Shown here: positions 1 through 12,665 of the stretch, in pieces | How positions within the stretch are numbered: position 1 is the first letter of the stretch | How the letters are laid out: the number at the start of each line of letters is the position of its first letter | NCBI GenBank assembly: GCA_035578905.1 | Contig: JAQJVL010000002.1 | Location: 11,284,717-11,348,716, forward strand | Direction of reading: 5' to 3' | From: Stictocephala bisonia | Lineage: Eukaryota > Arthropoda > Insecta > Hemiptera > Membracidae | Length of the DNA: 64,000 nt | Notes under the pieces: model-generated | Told to the model about the DNA's origin: nothing | The model's input: only the letters and a program-made list of their open reading frames with translations | Database searches by the model: none | Translations under genes and position numbers: made by a program

Positions 1-411
1 ACCATACCAGGAATTGAAGAGGTAAATATGATAAAAGATGATGGAACTGTTATTCACTTTAATAATCCTAAGGCTCAAGCTTCCTTGGCTGCCAATACCT
101 TTGCTATCACAGGGCATGGAGAAAACAAGCAAATAACAGAAATGTTACCTGGTATTTTAAGTCAGTTAGGACCAGAAGGATTAACGCAACTTAAACGTTT
201 AGCCACAAGTGTAGCAAGTAGTGGAGCTGGTGGTAAAACAACTATTGAAGAAGATGATGAAGTCCCCGAATTGGTGGAGAACTTTGATGAGGCCAGTAAG
301 GAAGAAGTTCCAATTAACGTCACAAATGAGAAAGAGTCTGCATCTGGAGAAGGAAAGGAAAACAAAGATCCTGTCAAGTCTGAATCAGAATCAAAAGAAA
401 AGGCTGCCTAA
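1..411 (+). CDS. bic: Nascent polypeptide-associated complex subunit beta (BTF3/bicaudal), 3' part of the gene
   Basis: BTF3/NAC-beta pairs with NAC-alpha at the ribosome exit tunnel, binds emerging nascent chains and prevents mistargeting to the ER. The window opens inside the reading frame: codons run [10 protein letters not shown] and on into the NAC domain without a break, so the protein start lies to the left of the window. The family's typical blocks are all visible: [53 protein letters not shown] and the acidic [16 protein letters not shown] Lys/Glu/Ser-rich low-complexity tail of about 35 residues follows and ends at TAA (409-411). This tail is longer than in the vertebrate protein and looks disordered. 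No frameshift or stop interrupts it, and intron-bearing context (see the donor at 456) argues against a processed pseudogene. The symbol follows the insect name; identification as BTF3 is near certain. Confidence 0.95.
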   Translation, partial: TIPGIEEVNMIKDDGTVIHFNNPKAQASLAANTFAITGHGENKQITEMLPGILSQLGPEGLTQLKRLATSVASSGAGGKTTIEEDDEVPELVENFDEASKEEVPINVTNEKESASGEGKENKDPVKSESESKEKAA

Positions 412-457
412 ATCAACTGAAAGAGCTGTCATCTTTGCTTTTTTACTACGCAGAGGT
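412..457 (+). other. BTF3 3'UTR start with a splice donor 44 nt after the stop
   Basis: After the TAA, the exon seems to continue for 44 nt to a strong donor context, CAGAG/GTAAGA, with GT at 456-457. A matching polypyrimidine tract plus CAG acceptor lies at 5941-5948. The stop-to-junction distance is under the roughly 50-55 nt that would normally trigger nonsense-mediated decay, which fits a tolerated 3'UTR intron. The donor may instead be cryptic, since transcript data are absent. Confidence 0.45.
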
Positions 458-2572
458 AAGAAGAAATTCACTGATTCTGTTTTGTCCTTTCCATTTATAT
501 TACTCATATAGCCTATAAGCTTAGCTGGTTGCAATACGTTTGTGCCCACCATCAATAAGCAAATGTAGATATGCTTAAATATGATTCTAAATCGTATAAT
601 AGGCTATGTAAACTATTATAATTGATGCTTCTGTTGGGTAAAGTAGCATTGATGACCCAGTATACTAACATATAATATTAAATTGTTGAACTTTTTCTAA
701 TGGATTCCTCAGGAGACATGTTAAGGTGGGTTTACACGCAACGTCCTATTGTACGTCAAGTTGATAATAAGACTCGATTTAACGGACTTGAGGTGTCTCT
801 TATCCGTTAAAGCTGATTGTCCATTAAATAGGGGTGAATTCACTCCAAGCTGAATGAGTGATTGCAACACCTTACTAAAAACTGTGATGCTACAAAATAA
901 TTATTTGTAACAACAATCAATAATATATATTGAATAAAAACGGTAAACCCATAAGGATAAAATGGTTTATGATATACTAGGCCTATACTGAATAATAAAT
1001 AATAATGACTATATATGGAATATTTGAAGTTTTCTTAGAAAAAGTACACGTTTTTTTTAATTGATATTTCTGTAAAACTTCCTTCAGTGGGGTACAGTAT
1101 ATGTATATATATAGCTGCGAGCTGTCCGATAAATCTGTAGTCTTTTAAAACATAGGTTTACTGTAATAATTTTTCTAAATGTGTTGCCTAACAACGAATA
1201 TGACAATCAGACCGTTCAAGTAGGCCCTACTTATATCTAGAATGTCACGGATCACACATAACCATAAATAACAATAAAAACTAGTTAAGTTAAATAATAC
1301 ATAATAGCACTTTTGCTCTGAAAAAATATATATATTATTATATTATCCAATATTAACAAAAAATTTGATAAGAAGTAAAAGCTAAATATATTACCAAGCA
1401 ACAAAAACGACAATCAGATTGTTCAAGTATATCTCGAATGTCTTTCGAACAATACAGATCACCTATAATCACAAATAACAATAAAAACTAGTTAATTAAT
1501 ACATAAACACTAAAAGTTGCATAAAAGCACATCAACAAACATTAACAACTACCGGCTTGGCAATGGCGAACAGGACTGGTGAGTAGACAGACACATGGTG
1601 CTTAAGACAAAGTAAAAAACCGAAATAACAAGCCACAGTGCCACGTAGGAAATCCGTAGAGAAAATTCAAAGGCGTGTAAACAAACACTGGTTCACTTTC
1701 AAATCATATGTATTTGAAACGGCTTTGACGTTTTATTTCGACTGTAAGTGGCTGTCACCCCGAGCATGTGCACATTGCCTCAATTGATGCGGTAACATTT
1801 TACAAATGAACCGATCGCATCAATGGAGGCGATCAACATTCCTTGGGTTAAATTTAAACCAGTTAAAAAATAATTTGTTCAACCCTTAGTTTATTCTATT
1901 TTTAGAGTGCCTTACAAACTTCGTCCGAGTTACCTTGGGAACATTATGAAAATCTTAAATTAAGCTTTGCAAAATATTAACACTTACCTCACAAAGCCAA
2001 AGTATATATAGTAATAATAATGTGCTATAGTTTTGAAATCTTTAAATTATTTTCAAAGGCTAGTTTTTAGAGGTTGAAAATGTTAGTGCTTTATTACTAC
2101 ATTTCCCTACAGGAAAATGGGTTCTACTTTTTTGTTTAATGTTTATAACAAAGCATCTGTTATTGTGTGTTTTATAGGCCATATGCTTTTAACAATTGTT
2201 TTAGGTTGGTATGACAGTTGTTATTTTACATGAGAAATTATAGATTTTACCCAATTATCCCCATGTAATTCGGAGACTCTTCCGAAGCTATTAGACCAAG
2301 TAGAATATGTATAGAAAAAAGTTTTAAGGTTGAAACCCTATTTTTATTGGCCTAAAAACAAGTAGTCAATAGTAACCTATAAAAAGTGCGTTTGGTAATG
2401 TAAAAGTCTATGTTTGTTTGAGAATGTAGAGAAATTTACGCTATTTTTTTTTTTTTTTTAACCGCGTGTTTAAATTATTTTGTGTAAAAGCTAGAAAAAT
2501 CCAACTTGTCTAATGTTTAAGTACTTCCTATTAAATTACACTGACTACAATTCTTACAACCCTTGGTCTTAA
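458..2572. other. AT-rich non-coding stretch with a degenerate tandem duplication
   Basis: No coding exon is seen. A segment at about 1183-1310 (CAACGAATATGACAATCAGA, then AACAATAAAAACTAGTTAA) recurs at about 1393-1515 (CAAAAACGACAATCAGATTG, then the same AACAATAAAAACTAGTTAA), so about 120 bp is duplicated with an offset of about 210 bp. The rest is unassigned AT-rich sequence, probably intron or intergenic. Confidence 0.5.
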
Positions 2573-3442
2573 CCCTCCATCTGGGCAAGTTCGCATTTGC
2601 GAACTGTTTTAGCGTTGCTAAAACGCGCAAGTTCGCAATTGCGAACTTCACGCCGCGCTTCGCTAAGCAGGTCATAGAATGCGCATATGACAAGCTACGG
2701 CAATGATTTTGATCTATTCGGAAACTACGTTAAACATCGAATAATTCTTTATAACTTAATAGTCGGTTATTTTAAATCAATAATTTACACGGCTTTGTGA
2801 AAGTAGCTATTGAATTCACGTTGTCGCCATATTGGACGCTTTGTACGATTCGTTGTTTGTTTGCACTCACAGTAAATACTTGGTTTTTCTGTTGTAATTA
2901 TCCGTTATAAATCGTTGTAATAAATCCGTTATAGAGCATGTTTCTAGCTAAATTTTAAAATATAAATCAACTTTGTAGTGTTTATAGAAAATTTATAAAA
3001 TATTTTTCATTGTTACTGTTACCGTGGCAACAAATTTTTAGGTTTTGTATTGAATCCATTTATAAATTTATAAGACATATTGTATACTTCTAAACGTATA
3101 TAATGTATATATTTTCTGAAACTAGATAAAATTTAGGACATTTTTACTATGTCACATTTAAAAATTTATTATCACAACATTGTATCCAATGGGTACCCCC
3201 ACCCCCTTTTGCGACTTATGAAAAAAAAAATTCCAAAGTAACGTACCATAAAAAAATCAAAAATATCTTTAGGTTAAGTTTTTATACATTATCTGGTAGC
3301 CTACATTCTTGAGATCATTTTTATACCATAAACAAGTAGTTTTATTACAATTTACCTATTTTTATGAATTTTATAAAAACATCTTACAAATTGGCCAAAA
3401 ATCGCGACCCAATACTGAAAAATATAGTGACCGGATCGAGGG
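2573..3442. mobile_element. Non-autonomous piggyBac-like element flanked by TTAA
   Basis: The element is bounded by TTAA at 2569-2572 and 3443-3446, the target site duplicated by piggyBac transposases. The left end reads CCCTCCATCTGGGC and the right end, read inwards on the other strand, CCCTCGATCCGGTC, so the termini are imperfect inverted repeats beginning CCCTC. There is no long reading frame, so it would need a transposase from elsewhere. The left subterminal zone (2588-2650) is packed with palindromes, including the perfect 20-mer AAGTTCGCAATTGCGAACTT and the arms GTTTTAGC/GCTAAAAC. Confidence 0.65.
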
Positions 3443-4569
3443 TTAAGGATTTATGACTATTAGATCGCCGAGTTTTTCGGACAGGATGTTTTGCGAGACC
3501 ATGTGTCTCAGTTTTCATTCCTGGTTCTGGTGGATGCTGACACAATACGGTCACCACATAGAAGTCAAAGTTCACTTACAAGATATCGATGATCATAGAG
3601 CCACCACAGCTGGGACACCCTGAAGAAGTCATAATCCACTTACTAGAAACCTGTGATCCTTACATTTCATGTCCGATATAGGCCTACTGGCCGTTGGGGC
3701 TGAAAGGGTAATTATTAACATTGAGAATTATCGCCAAAAGAGATACAGATCACGGGTGGACGGAACTCGAAAGATGTCCGTACTGTTTAGTCAGCGTAAG
3801 GAAATTGTACCTCCATCAACACGTCCTCCTCAAATGTAAACCACATGCAGGATAACTAAATATACGACAATTAGGTAACTTTTAAAAACTGTAAACCTCT
3901 CCAAAATTAACATTCCGCTCAATAAAACTGTCAAAAATAATAATGGGTCAGTAAAACTTGTCTTAAAATGTTCCTTTGTGTTTTCTTAATAACACCCATT
4001 TTCCCACTATTTATATCTCCTCTTTCTAATGCATTACGGGTGTAGACCCAATTCTTCCCTTTAGGGTAATTGGGTTTGACAAATATTTTTATTTCTTTTA
4101 AATAGACCAAAATAAATTTAAAGTTGGTGAGTAGATGTCTATTGAAAGCCTTTAAATGAGGCATAAAAATTAGAAAGTGTTTCAATTTGGTTTAGCCTAC
4201 ATAGTACATTTTACAAAACCTAGTACTCTATTCCCCCCGTTTCACTCCTGTTTTTCTTGGGATAATTTGCTCATTTGAAGGAATTGTTCAAATTCATGAT
4301 CAATTTCTTATAACAAATCACAGTAATGCTTTTCAATAGAGATGTATATATTTATATGCTGAAAACACTTCTTCTGAAAACAGATGAATCTTATTTTCTT
4401 TTCTAATAGGTAGTGGAATATAATTTTAAAAAATGTTACCCATATGTCTGTTGGCTTTTTTGTGTAGAAGTTTATGTTGGGAAACCATAATTCCCTGTTT
4501 ATTTCTGGTGTTGTATGAGTAAAGTATATTTTCTGATTCATATGTTTATATTTAGTACATATAATGGTG

Positions 4570-5560
4570 TCTAGGTTTACAGTTAAAATATTTAATTTTT
4601 TAATTTTTCCCTCGCCGTATCATTATTTTTGTAATCTTAGGATAATTCTAATTGATCTTTTTTGAATTTTCAGAATTTCGTCAAGGTTACTTTTCCTTGT
4701 TGAACCATAAATACATAAACCATAAGCAATGATTGGATAATAGATACACATGCAAAATAAATTATCCTAAGTGTATACCACATATGAAGGCCATCCTTGA
4801 TAACGCATACAATCCTGAGTTTAATTTAGTCAATAACTGCTGAATGTGGTAGGCCTACTCCCAACATAGATTCTCATCAGTCATGAGACCAAGAAATTTG
4901 GTTATGTGCATACTGTTAATTGATTTTTGTTCAACGTTTACCAATGGGTCTAAGTTGTCTTTGTTTTGTCTTGTTTTAAATAATAAGTAAATGGTTTTTT
5001 CAGCATTTAATTTTAGATTGTGATATTTTTAAAATATGTGTTAATATTCAGTAGTTCGACAAAAGAAATAATTTCTATTTTTTCTAATGAATTTGATGAT
5101 ATTTTTAGATTTGAATCATCTGCATACAGGTAAAGGTTATTGTATGGAACATGTGTCAAAGAAAGTGGCATATTTTTTGTATGCCATAGAAAAAAAAGAG
5201 GAACCAAAATCGATCCCTGGGGGACTCCAAAAGTCACTAGTTGCAATTTGGATGATACTTTAAATGCTCTATTCTGTGGAGAAACATGAGTGATCTTCAC
5301 ATATTGAAATCTATCAGATAAATATGATTCGAACCACTGTAAACAACTTCTTTTAATGCCTAATGCTTTTAGTTTATCAATCAAGATTAGTTTTTGACAG
5401 TATCAAATGCTTTTGACAGGTCCATAAAAGTACTGAGGGAATATTCACAATCTGAGGGTAAAATACTGAGTTGTCTCATTTACAGAATGTGTGGAGAAGA
5501 CAACTCTTTGATAAGGCTGAAAGTGTTCTCCAGTTAGTTGTCGATGTTTTATATATCATG
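4570..5560 (-). pseudogene. Decayed Jockey/CR1-like LINE, reverse transcriptase and C-terminal part
   Basis: Read on the minus strand, FMDLSKAFDTV (about 5420-5388) is followed after a frameshift by LIDKLKALGIKRSCLQWFES, then FGVPQGSIL and the catalytic YLYADDSNLKISS (about 5105-5140). Further down are KFLGL, then KLNSGLYALSRMA and YYPIIAYGLCIYGSTRKSNL before IQKRSIRIIL. These are blocks 3-7 of a non-LTR retrotransposon reverse transcriptase with its thumb/C-terminal region. Stops and frameshifts show it is dead. The 5' part (endonuclease, ORF1) is absent. Confidence 0.8.
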
Positions 5561-5948
5561 AACACATTTTTTCCCCCTTTATGAATTGTTAAATACTTAC
5601 ATTTTGTATGGTATGTATTGTAAACTTCCATGAGCTAATAATAAAAAAAATGCAAAATATTTGGCAATCATTATAATACCAAGTGACAACACACCTAGTG
5701 TAAATTTGGTTTGCAACATATAATCTGCTTTTTGTAACTGAAACAGAGATTTTTATGTATGTAAATTTATAAAATCGTCATCTTATATTTTATGTATTAC
5801 TTATTTTTATTGTTTAAAATAAAAGATTTAAGTTGGACAGAGATTATGTCTAGTTTTGAAAAATTAAAGTTCATGATTTCTTACGATAACTCCATGTCCA
5901 TGCCGTATACTAAACAATAAGTAACACCTGTCATTTTATCTGTTGCAG

Positions 5949-6140
5949 AGAGCTTAGAGGATAGCCCCAGCAATTCCAGTTGGACTTCTTAAATCTTCAA
6001 CAACTGTTAATATTGTAAATGTAATAGCTCGTCTGTGGCATTATCATTTATTTTGTTCTTTTTATTAACAAATAAATCGGTTTAATTTTATATGTGTATT
6101 GATCTGTATTCAAACACAATAAATATGTATTATATACTGG
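5949..6140 (+). other. Putative terminal non-coding exon of BTF3 with poly(A) signals
   Basis: The acceptor context TTTTATCTGTTGCAG ends at 5948. The following sequence contains no LINE or SINE signature and carries AATAAA at 6071-6076 and again at 6118-6123, as expected of a last exon. Joined to the donor at 456 it would give BTF3 a roughly 200 nt spliced 3'UTR exon and a 5.5 kb 3'UTR intron. This is inferred from splice and poly(A) signals only. Confidence 0.4.
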
Positions 6141-8720
6141 GGTGATGGTTTCTCATTGTGATTGTTATTCCAATTGTTCCCTGGACTTTAAGTTAGCACT
6201 ATTTTAAAGTAATTTTAACAATAAATACTTGATTCTACAGTAAAAAAGGTAGAATATGAAATGTTCCGGTTAATTTTTTTTGGGTCGTATATCAAAACTT
6301 ATGATTTATGTAACTATGGAGCCTCCACTCAATGGTGTTAAAAAGAACAAAATTATTTTTTTTTTAACTGTAGAAGTTCACAATTTTTAAAGTCTACGCT
6401 GTAGCAGTCTTATAGCTCATAATTGTATAACATATTTTTAGCTATCATGGTTATAGAACTTAAGTTGAAATTAGTGATAAAACTAAAAATAATTTCTGTT
6501 CCTTTTAATGTTATTGCTAGCAGTACAAATCGTAGACCAAGGCGTATGGTGTCATGAGTGCTACGAGTGACCACTGAGGCCGAATGCTAAGATGACACGA
6601 GTGTAGTGTTAGGATTGGCATGTGAAGCACCTTATTTTCAATCAACCAATATATTCGTTGTAGGCATTTTTCAGTAGTGGACAAAAACAGCAATCAAAAC
6701 AAAATTTGGAAGCTAATGGAATTCTCTTCAGGTAAAGTAAGTAACATTGGCCAAGTAAACGTGATTTTAATTTTTTTTAGATCTAAAAAAGGTTTTTATT
6801 CCATTCATAAGTGGCACTGTACTAATTAGCTGTTCAAATGGACTTTTTAAATCTTTCTTGTTTCTACGTTTAAAGACCTCATGTTTTAAATCTCGTAGCT
6901 ATTGGTGAAACTCCTCTTTTAACAAAACGAAAATCTCTTTCCTCACATAAGAACTCATCGATAATATCAGCCAGAGCCAAGATACTGATTTCTTCAAACA
7001 TTGGCGGACATGACTTATTCAGACCCACAATAATTCTAATATATAATTTCTGGAGGACAATTGTACATCTAAAAGTATAATTGAGAAATGTGCTGGGGCA
7101 TATAGAAAAAAACAGAGCGCTTTCTAATGGCCACAGTGAACGCCTTAGAGGCAGTTATATAAATTTCAACTAATGTACATCTTTACACGTATGTAGAAAT
7201 AAATACTACATTTATCCTTGAGGATGTGGGGGGAATAAAGGAGAGACTGATTAGGTGCTGGTACTGGCATGGCAAAATGGAGAAATAACTATTCGACGCA
7301 CTATTAGAAGTGAACTCTCTTCTATGTGGCTGCATTTTATTAAGATGTTCAATGTTGGTGTTATTTAGTTACTTAACATGTTTCATATATATATAAAGAA
7401 CAACACTTAGCAATCTTTTGTATTTTTAATATTCAAAATTGATTTCTGTCTCAAAAGACTATTTTCAGTTGAACAGAATAAAATAAGGTCATAAAAATAT
7501 TTAACTTAAGAATAATTTAAATTCAACAGCTGATACTACAAAAATGTAGATGGATAAGTTGTAGATCTTGTTAAATGTTAAATTTTGCATCTTCATGATA
7601 GAATCAAACATAATATTTGAGATAAATTTGATTTGATCGTTGAGTAATAATGATGGGTTTTCTTTTGTGTTTTTGTATATGTAAAATTTTTCAATAGCAT
7701 CTAGTTTTTTACTTTTAGGTGCAAAATAGATAATGTCTACATTTTTTGTAATTTATTTGGAAAATATATGCAATATTTTCAGCTAAGAATTGTGTTTTAA
7801 TTATATTCTGACTTATTAAAAAAGGTTATTCATAGTAAACTTATTATACAATAAGTTTTAGAGTGTGTCTAAGGGTTATAAATCAGATTTTATGTATAAA
7901 TGCTAGTACAGTAATTGAAGTGTGAAAGACATTTAGGTTATCAAATACTATGCATGATGATCAAAAGGAAATGACTCATAAATTACACTTAATCAAAATA
8001 ACGTGCATTGGGTTCATCAGTTTATCTGAACTGTACTGTAAATCTTTATTTATACCAAAACATGTCTTTATATTGTTTATTTTCCTATAGTTTGTTCTAA
8101 ACAATGTCCCTAAGGTCAAAAGTATAAAGCAATATTAGTAGAGATTTGTTAAATTTTTCTTGTTGTTTGAGCCCAGCATTTAACTTATTAAAAAATGCTA
8201 TAAAATCGGTTTCGGTGAGTGAGTAACATGATTTCTGCTCGGATTGCAGCATAGTATGAGAGCTGTGAGGTCTACCCGCAGTTAGTAAATAAGATTATAT
8301 AAGCAAGGCTAAGATATGTAAACAACACATAAAAGAATTGCTGATGACAGTAGGTCCAGTGCTATCTGGGGAAGGAGAATGCCAGAAATATGCCTGTGAC
8401 TTCTGTTAACTTATTGTTCTGTGTATTAGCTTAATTTGTCGAATTTGTAGAGAAAAACTATACACGTTTGAACTGATCTTGTTCTTTTATTACTAGATTT
8501 ATCTTCTGCTTATTATTGTAGGTTTTTGTTGCATTTTAATATAAAAACTACTTGAATTATATTTGTATTTACAAGTTTAATTAAAGTAGTATTTTTTAAA
8601 AATATCTGCCTAATCCAAAATCAGTTCAGTCCCATTTATTTCTGATTAGCGGGACTGTACTGTAGTAATAAATAAGTCAAGTTAACTGTTCCAATTTTAG
8701 ATTAGAGGCACCGGGTTGTG
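6141..8720. other. Intergenic AT-rich DNA without recognised genes
   Basis: No exon or conserved protein block is visible on either strand. A short dispersed repeat (GTGCTGGTACTGGCATGG... CTATTCGACGCACTATTAGA) at about 7252-7308 recurs at about 11180-11236 and 56895-56965. Otherwise the region is simple AT-rich sequence. Confidence 0.5.
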
Positions 8721-9320
8721 GTCCTGTCACCAACCTAGACTCAGTGGCCCTTTGCGCCCCGAGCCTAGCAACAGTGTCAAAAGAGACCAGTCCCCCTTAT
8801 GAAGGACAAGATCTCTGGATGTAGAGTGTATTTTTGATAGCCTTTTGATATCTTCTGGTTCCGGAAAAGCAGTACACACAGTCTTATACCTAAGAGATGC
8901 AAGAGCTCCACAAGATGTGTACTCATATGTAGCTCTTCTCACAGAGCCTGCATGTGAAAGGCCCATAATCCTCATGTGTCTATTGAAGATGATTGTATCC
9001 AGTCAACAGCCCTCAATTTGGCCCGATTACAGCTCAACAAAGCTCGGCTGTAACTGCGATCCGATCCTTGGATAAGAGCACGAAACTGCCTGAGCCCGGT
9101 CTCAGTCTTCCATCTACTAGCGTGTTCCTCAAAGGTCCACCGATCAATTCTTCTCTTAACTGTTTGGAAAGGAATACCAAGGCCTGGCTCTGGTCCTAGA
9201 AGAGATCTCTTAGCCAGAACATCAGCTCTCTCATTCCCATCAATACCAGCATGTCCAGGGACCCATATGAGTCTCATCTGTTTAGGCTGACAAAGGGTCT
9301 GTAGGGACCAATTCGAACTT
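8720..9320 (-). pseudogene. LINE C-terminal fragment with RNase H domain
   Basis: On the minus strand an open frame from about 9318 to 8972 contains IWVPGHAGIDGNERADVLAK, the His/Asp-bearing last block of the RNase H domain found at the C-terminus of I/R1/Loa and some Jockey-type LINE pol proteins. The region after it resembles the tail of these proteins, with HMRIMGL-like and SCGALASLRYKT-like text, but in another frame. It is therefore frameshifted. No reverse transcriptase remains next to it, so this is a truncated fossil and not a host ribonuclease H gene. Confidence 0.75.
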
Positions 9321-9699
9321 TAAGTAAATTTTTTATGATGTATAAATATCATTGTATTCATTTTAATTTTATTGTTACACCAAGATAAAAAAATATGTAT
9401 ACTTTTGTTAAAACAATTAGAACCCACCATTTATCTCGATTTCGAGAATGTGGGGTCTGTTTCTGATAATAGTGTTTTGGGATCCTATGGTTCGAGCTTG
9501 ATTAACTTTGGTCGTTTATACATTCGCAGAGATTTTGTATGTTATTTATTGTTAGGGCAAGGCTAGTAGTGGCACTCTATTTGAAATTAATGTTACTGGT
9601 CCTTCAAATTAGATATTTTGCATTTAACATTTGCTCAGTGAATAATTTTATAGCAATCGAGCTTCTTACCTTCTACCATTGATTTTTGGAACTATAGTA

Positions 9700-10185
9700 C
9701 TTGTAAAGTGGTTGTTCACCAACTGTCTGAGCTGAATAAAAGTGGTAGTTTCTTCATTATTCATTTTTTCTTCCTCATTTTCTTTTAGGCAGGTCCTCAC
9801 TAGGCCACTAGGCAGTGTTTTATCAGTAGCTGATGAAACATTAGCAATTAAGCACTACTTCATTAGCAGACTTACATTTAAAAAAATATTTATTTCAAAA
9901 TTGTACATGCTTTACTTACAGGATAAATGTAATTAAATCCTGAGATAATATTTTCCCAACTGGTTTTGATGTTAAAAAATATCAAATTAGAAAAATAGTT
10001 ATTTGTTTTTATAGTTAAAATCAGATGTCAGGATGCTCTATGGGGAATTTAAGTTTGTTTTCAAAAAATTCAAGTTAAACATTTTTTGTTCATAAATAAA
10101 GCTGTAATCTTAATATTTGAGTATAACTAAGCCTGATAGAGAATCAAATCAAATATGGCAACAGATATAGCAGACTCTTAAGAGA
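9700..10185 (+). repeat. Dispersed repeat family X, copy 1
   Basis: It shares an ordered series of blocks with copies at 34.6 kb and 51.8 kb: TTGGCCACCAGGCAG-like (here AGGCCACTAGGCAGTG), TATCAGTAGCTGA, CATGCTTTA, AATTAGAA, AATAAAGCTGTAAT and a terminal ATATGGCA...GTAGCAGACTCTTAAG. It has no coding capacity and the superfamily is unknown. Confidence 0.6.
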
Positions 10186-10189
10186 ATTT

Positions 10190-12235
10190 AATCTTTAAAA
10201 AAAGTTGACTAATTTTAAATGTTTTGCATTATTTCCTGATTAAGGATTTGATCCATATTCAAGACACTCGGCTGGTTAGTTAGGAATAGATAACAGGACA
10301 ATTAATGTGGTTTGGTTAAGCAGAAAGTGACACTCAGTTTTCTATGAGAGTTTTTATATAGAGAAAGCTTTTAAGATGACTTTTAGGATATGTTTATGTT
10401 ATCCAAATAGTTCTGGAAGTGATTAAGGTGAATTGTTTTTAGTTTATATCAGGGACCAGTTAGACAGAACTTGTTTTTCATTTTGTCTAGATTATTAGGG
10501 AAATACATAAATTAGGAAAATTCAGAAAGGGACTTACCAGTACGAATTTAGTCCATATAGAACTATCAATTTTATTTTTTTAAATATACAATGTTAACAT
10601 TTCAAAAACTATTTACATTCATTTAATACTATTTATTATAATAATATATTTACAACTTTTAGGATATTATAATTAAATAAAAACTAGATTTATCAATATT
10701 AACAGTTTTCAAATTTAATATTTCTTAGAATAATTAAAAAAATAAAAACACAATTTAGGCTAACTATAATTGTTTTAAAATAATAAACTAATATCAATTT
10801 TAGATATGATTAACATTTTTGCACAGAAAGAAGCTAATTTTGTTTGCAATATAAACACACTAGTCTGCTCTGTTTACACTACATGTTCATTAAAAAACAA
10901 TCTTAACAACTGACATTAATTATAAAACATATTATCTTTCTGTGTTATAAAACACATTATTACTTTCTGCAGGATTATAAAACATGTTTTGATAAAGTTT
11001 CAAACCACATGTAGTATTTCATTTATGAATATACTCTCAAAACTTGTACAAGAAATATAAAATGTTGAGGAGGACTACAGAGAAAAAAAGAAACAGGTTG
11101 ATTTCATATAAATTGCTGTAGTAATCATTACTACATTATCCTTCCGAATTTAGAGGAGAATAATAGAAGGAAATGACAACAGTGCTGGCCCTGCCATCCA
11201 CACAGATAATTGGATAGCTGATTATTCAACACCACTTCTTTAACTCAATATACATTCAGCGCAACCTCTGTTTCTTTCTTCTCTGTGAGAGGATGTAAGG
11301 CTAGTTTTCGACACTGGAATCTAATGTCACATGACAAATGATAATCTACCTTAATTAACGGAGTCAACATTTGTGAAAAAAGGTGGAACAGAAAATGCAA
11401 AATCTTCAAATACTTCCTGATCAATATTTGTAGATTAAGGTCCAATAATTCAATTTTAAAATCACTGATAAAAACTAGTAACTTGTTGGAAAAGTGCAAT
11501 TCATTAAAATTAAAATAATACAGTTGATTTAAAATAGGTTTGAAAGCAACTTTTTAATTTGCTTATTTATTGATTATTTATATGAAACTTAGATTTTGAT
11601 AATTTTGTGCCGTACAGTGATAATTCACAACTGTACTAAAAAGTAGGTCTAAAATACTATAAAGTCAACAAGATGTAATATATTCGATTACATATAAAGT
11701 GTAAATCATTAACTACAACTGAGAATAACATGAAAGCTTGAACACTGCTCTTTTTGTTTTTACCATGTTTGTATTTATTGAGTAATGTCCTTAATATCAA
11801 AATTCACATGAATCACATTTATACTTCATATTAAAAATTTTTTTTTATTATTAAAAAATTTAGGGGGCTGTTTATAAAATTACAGAATATTCATAATGAT
11901 TTCCAAGCCTTAAATATTATTATTAATGCATGTGATATTAAACATAGGCGATACTTGTACATCCAAAATTGTTGAATCTCCTGTCAATATGTTGATAAAA
12001 AAGATCTTCATAATTGTTCATAATATGTCAGTTCAACCTGATGACTGCCACCTGTTCAGTAAATTAATGCCAATTGGAAAGGCTGGCTTCAGTTTGTAAC
12101 AAACGCTATATTTGATCAACAGTATTCATCACACACATTTGCCAATCCATATTCACTCTAAGATAATATCTTAGAAATAAATATTTTATGATAATAAATT
12201 TTACATTGAAAAGATATTTGTTAGAAACATAAATA
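10190..12235. other. AT-rich intergenic DNA between BTF3 and the shootin-like gene
   Basis: No exon-like or protein-coding signal is seen. The only recognisable item is a short copy at about 11180-11236 of a repeat also present at 7.25 and 56.9 kb (GTGCTGGCCCTGCCATCC). The two flanking genes, BTF3 (+) and the shootin-like gene (-), converge on this region. Confidence 0.5.
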
Positions 12236-12242
12236 TGCAACA

Positions 12243-12264
12243 TTTATTCTATAACTGATTTATT
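12243..12264 (-). terminator. Candidate poly(A) signals of the shootin-like gene
   Basis: Two AATAAA hexamers on the minus strand (12259-12264 and 12243-12248) lie about 400 nt after the stop codon at 12666. They are the first closely spaced pair beyond the 42-bp repeat array. A single AATAAA at 12372-12377 is an alternative. AATAAA is common in such AT-rich DNA, so this is tentative. Confidence 0.3.
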
Positions 12265-12339
12265 ATAGCTTTTTTTTAAATAATTCACAAACTTAATTGT
12301 TACTACAAGATGCTTAAAAGTGTTTAAACAAATTTTGTA

Positions 12340-12560
12340 ACAGAGGAAACCAGGGAAATGAAAACTATCAATTTATTACCATGAAAGGTAACCAGGGACA
12401 CGACAGATTTAAATTGATTCTCATGAGAGGAAACCAGAGACATGACAGCTTTAAATTGATTCCCATGAGAGGAAACCAGAGACATGACAGCTTTAAATTG
12501 ATTCTCATGAGAGGAAACCAGGGGCATGAAAACTTTCAATTGGTTCCCATGAGAGGTTTC
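12340..12560. repeat. 42-bp minisatellite, about five copies, in the shootin-like 3'UTR
   Basis: The unit begins ATGAGAGGAAACCAGAGACA, continues TGACAGCTTTAAATTGATTC and repeats with a 42 bp period. Because 42 is divisible by three, it produces spurious repetitive peptides on both strands (for example MRGNQRHDSFKLI). The outer copies are degenerate and the two central ones almost identical. It lies about 105-325 nt downstream of the shootin-like stop codon. Confidence 0.85.
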
Positions 12561-12665
12561 ATTTAATTAAGTGCCTTATTGAGCTGTTAAGAACAAAAAA
12601 TTATCAAGAGCATTTGCAATAGATTGTAGTCCATGTTGGTTAATTTGTAAGATGTCAGGGGTTAC

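Noticed and set aside
8972..9277. Possible host ribonuclease H
   Set aside because: GHAGIDGNERADVLAK is the RNase H block of LINE pol proteins, and the frame is broken just after it.
12324..12566. Repetitive peptides on both strands
   Set aside because: They come from a 42-bp minisatellite whose period is a multiple of three; open frames are automatic.
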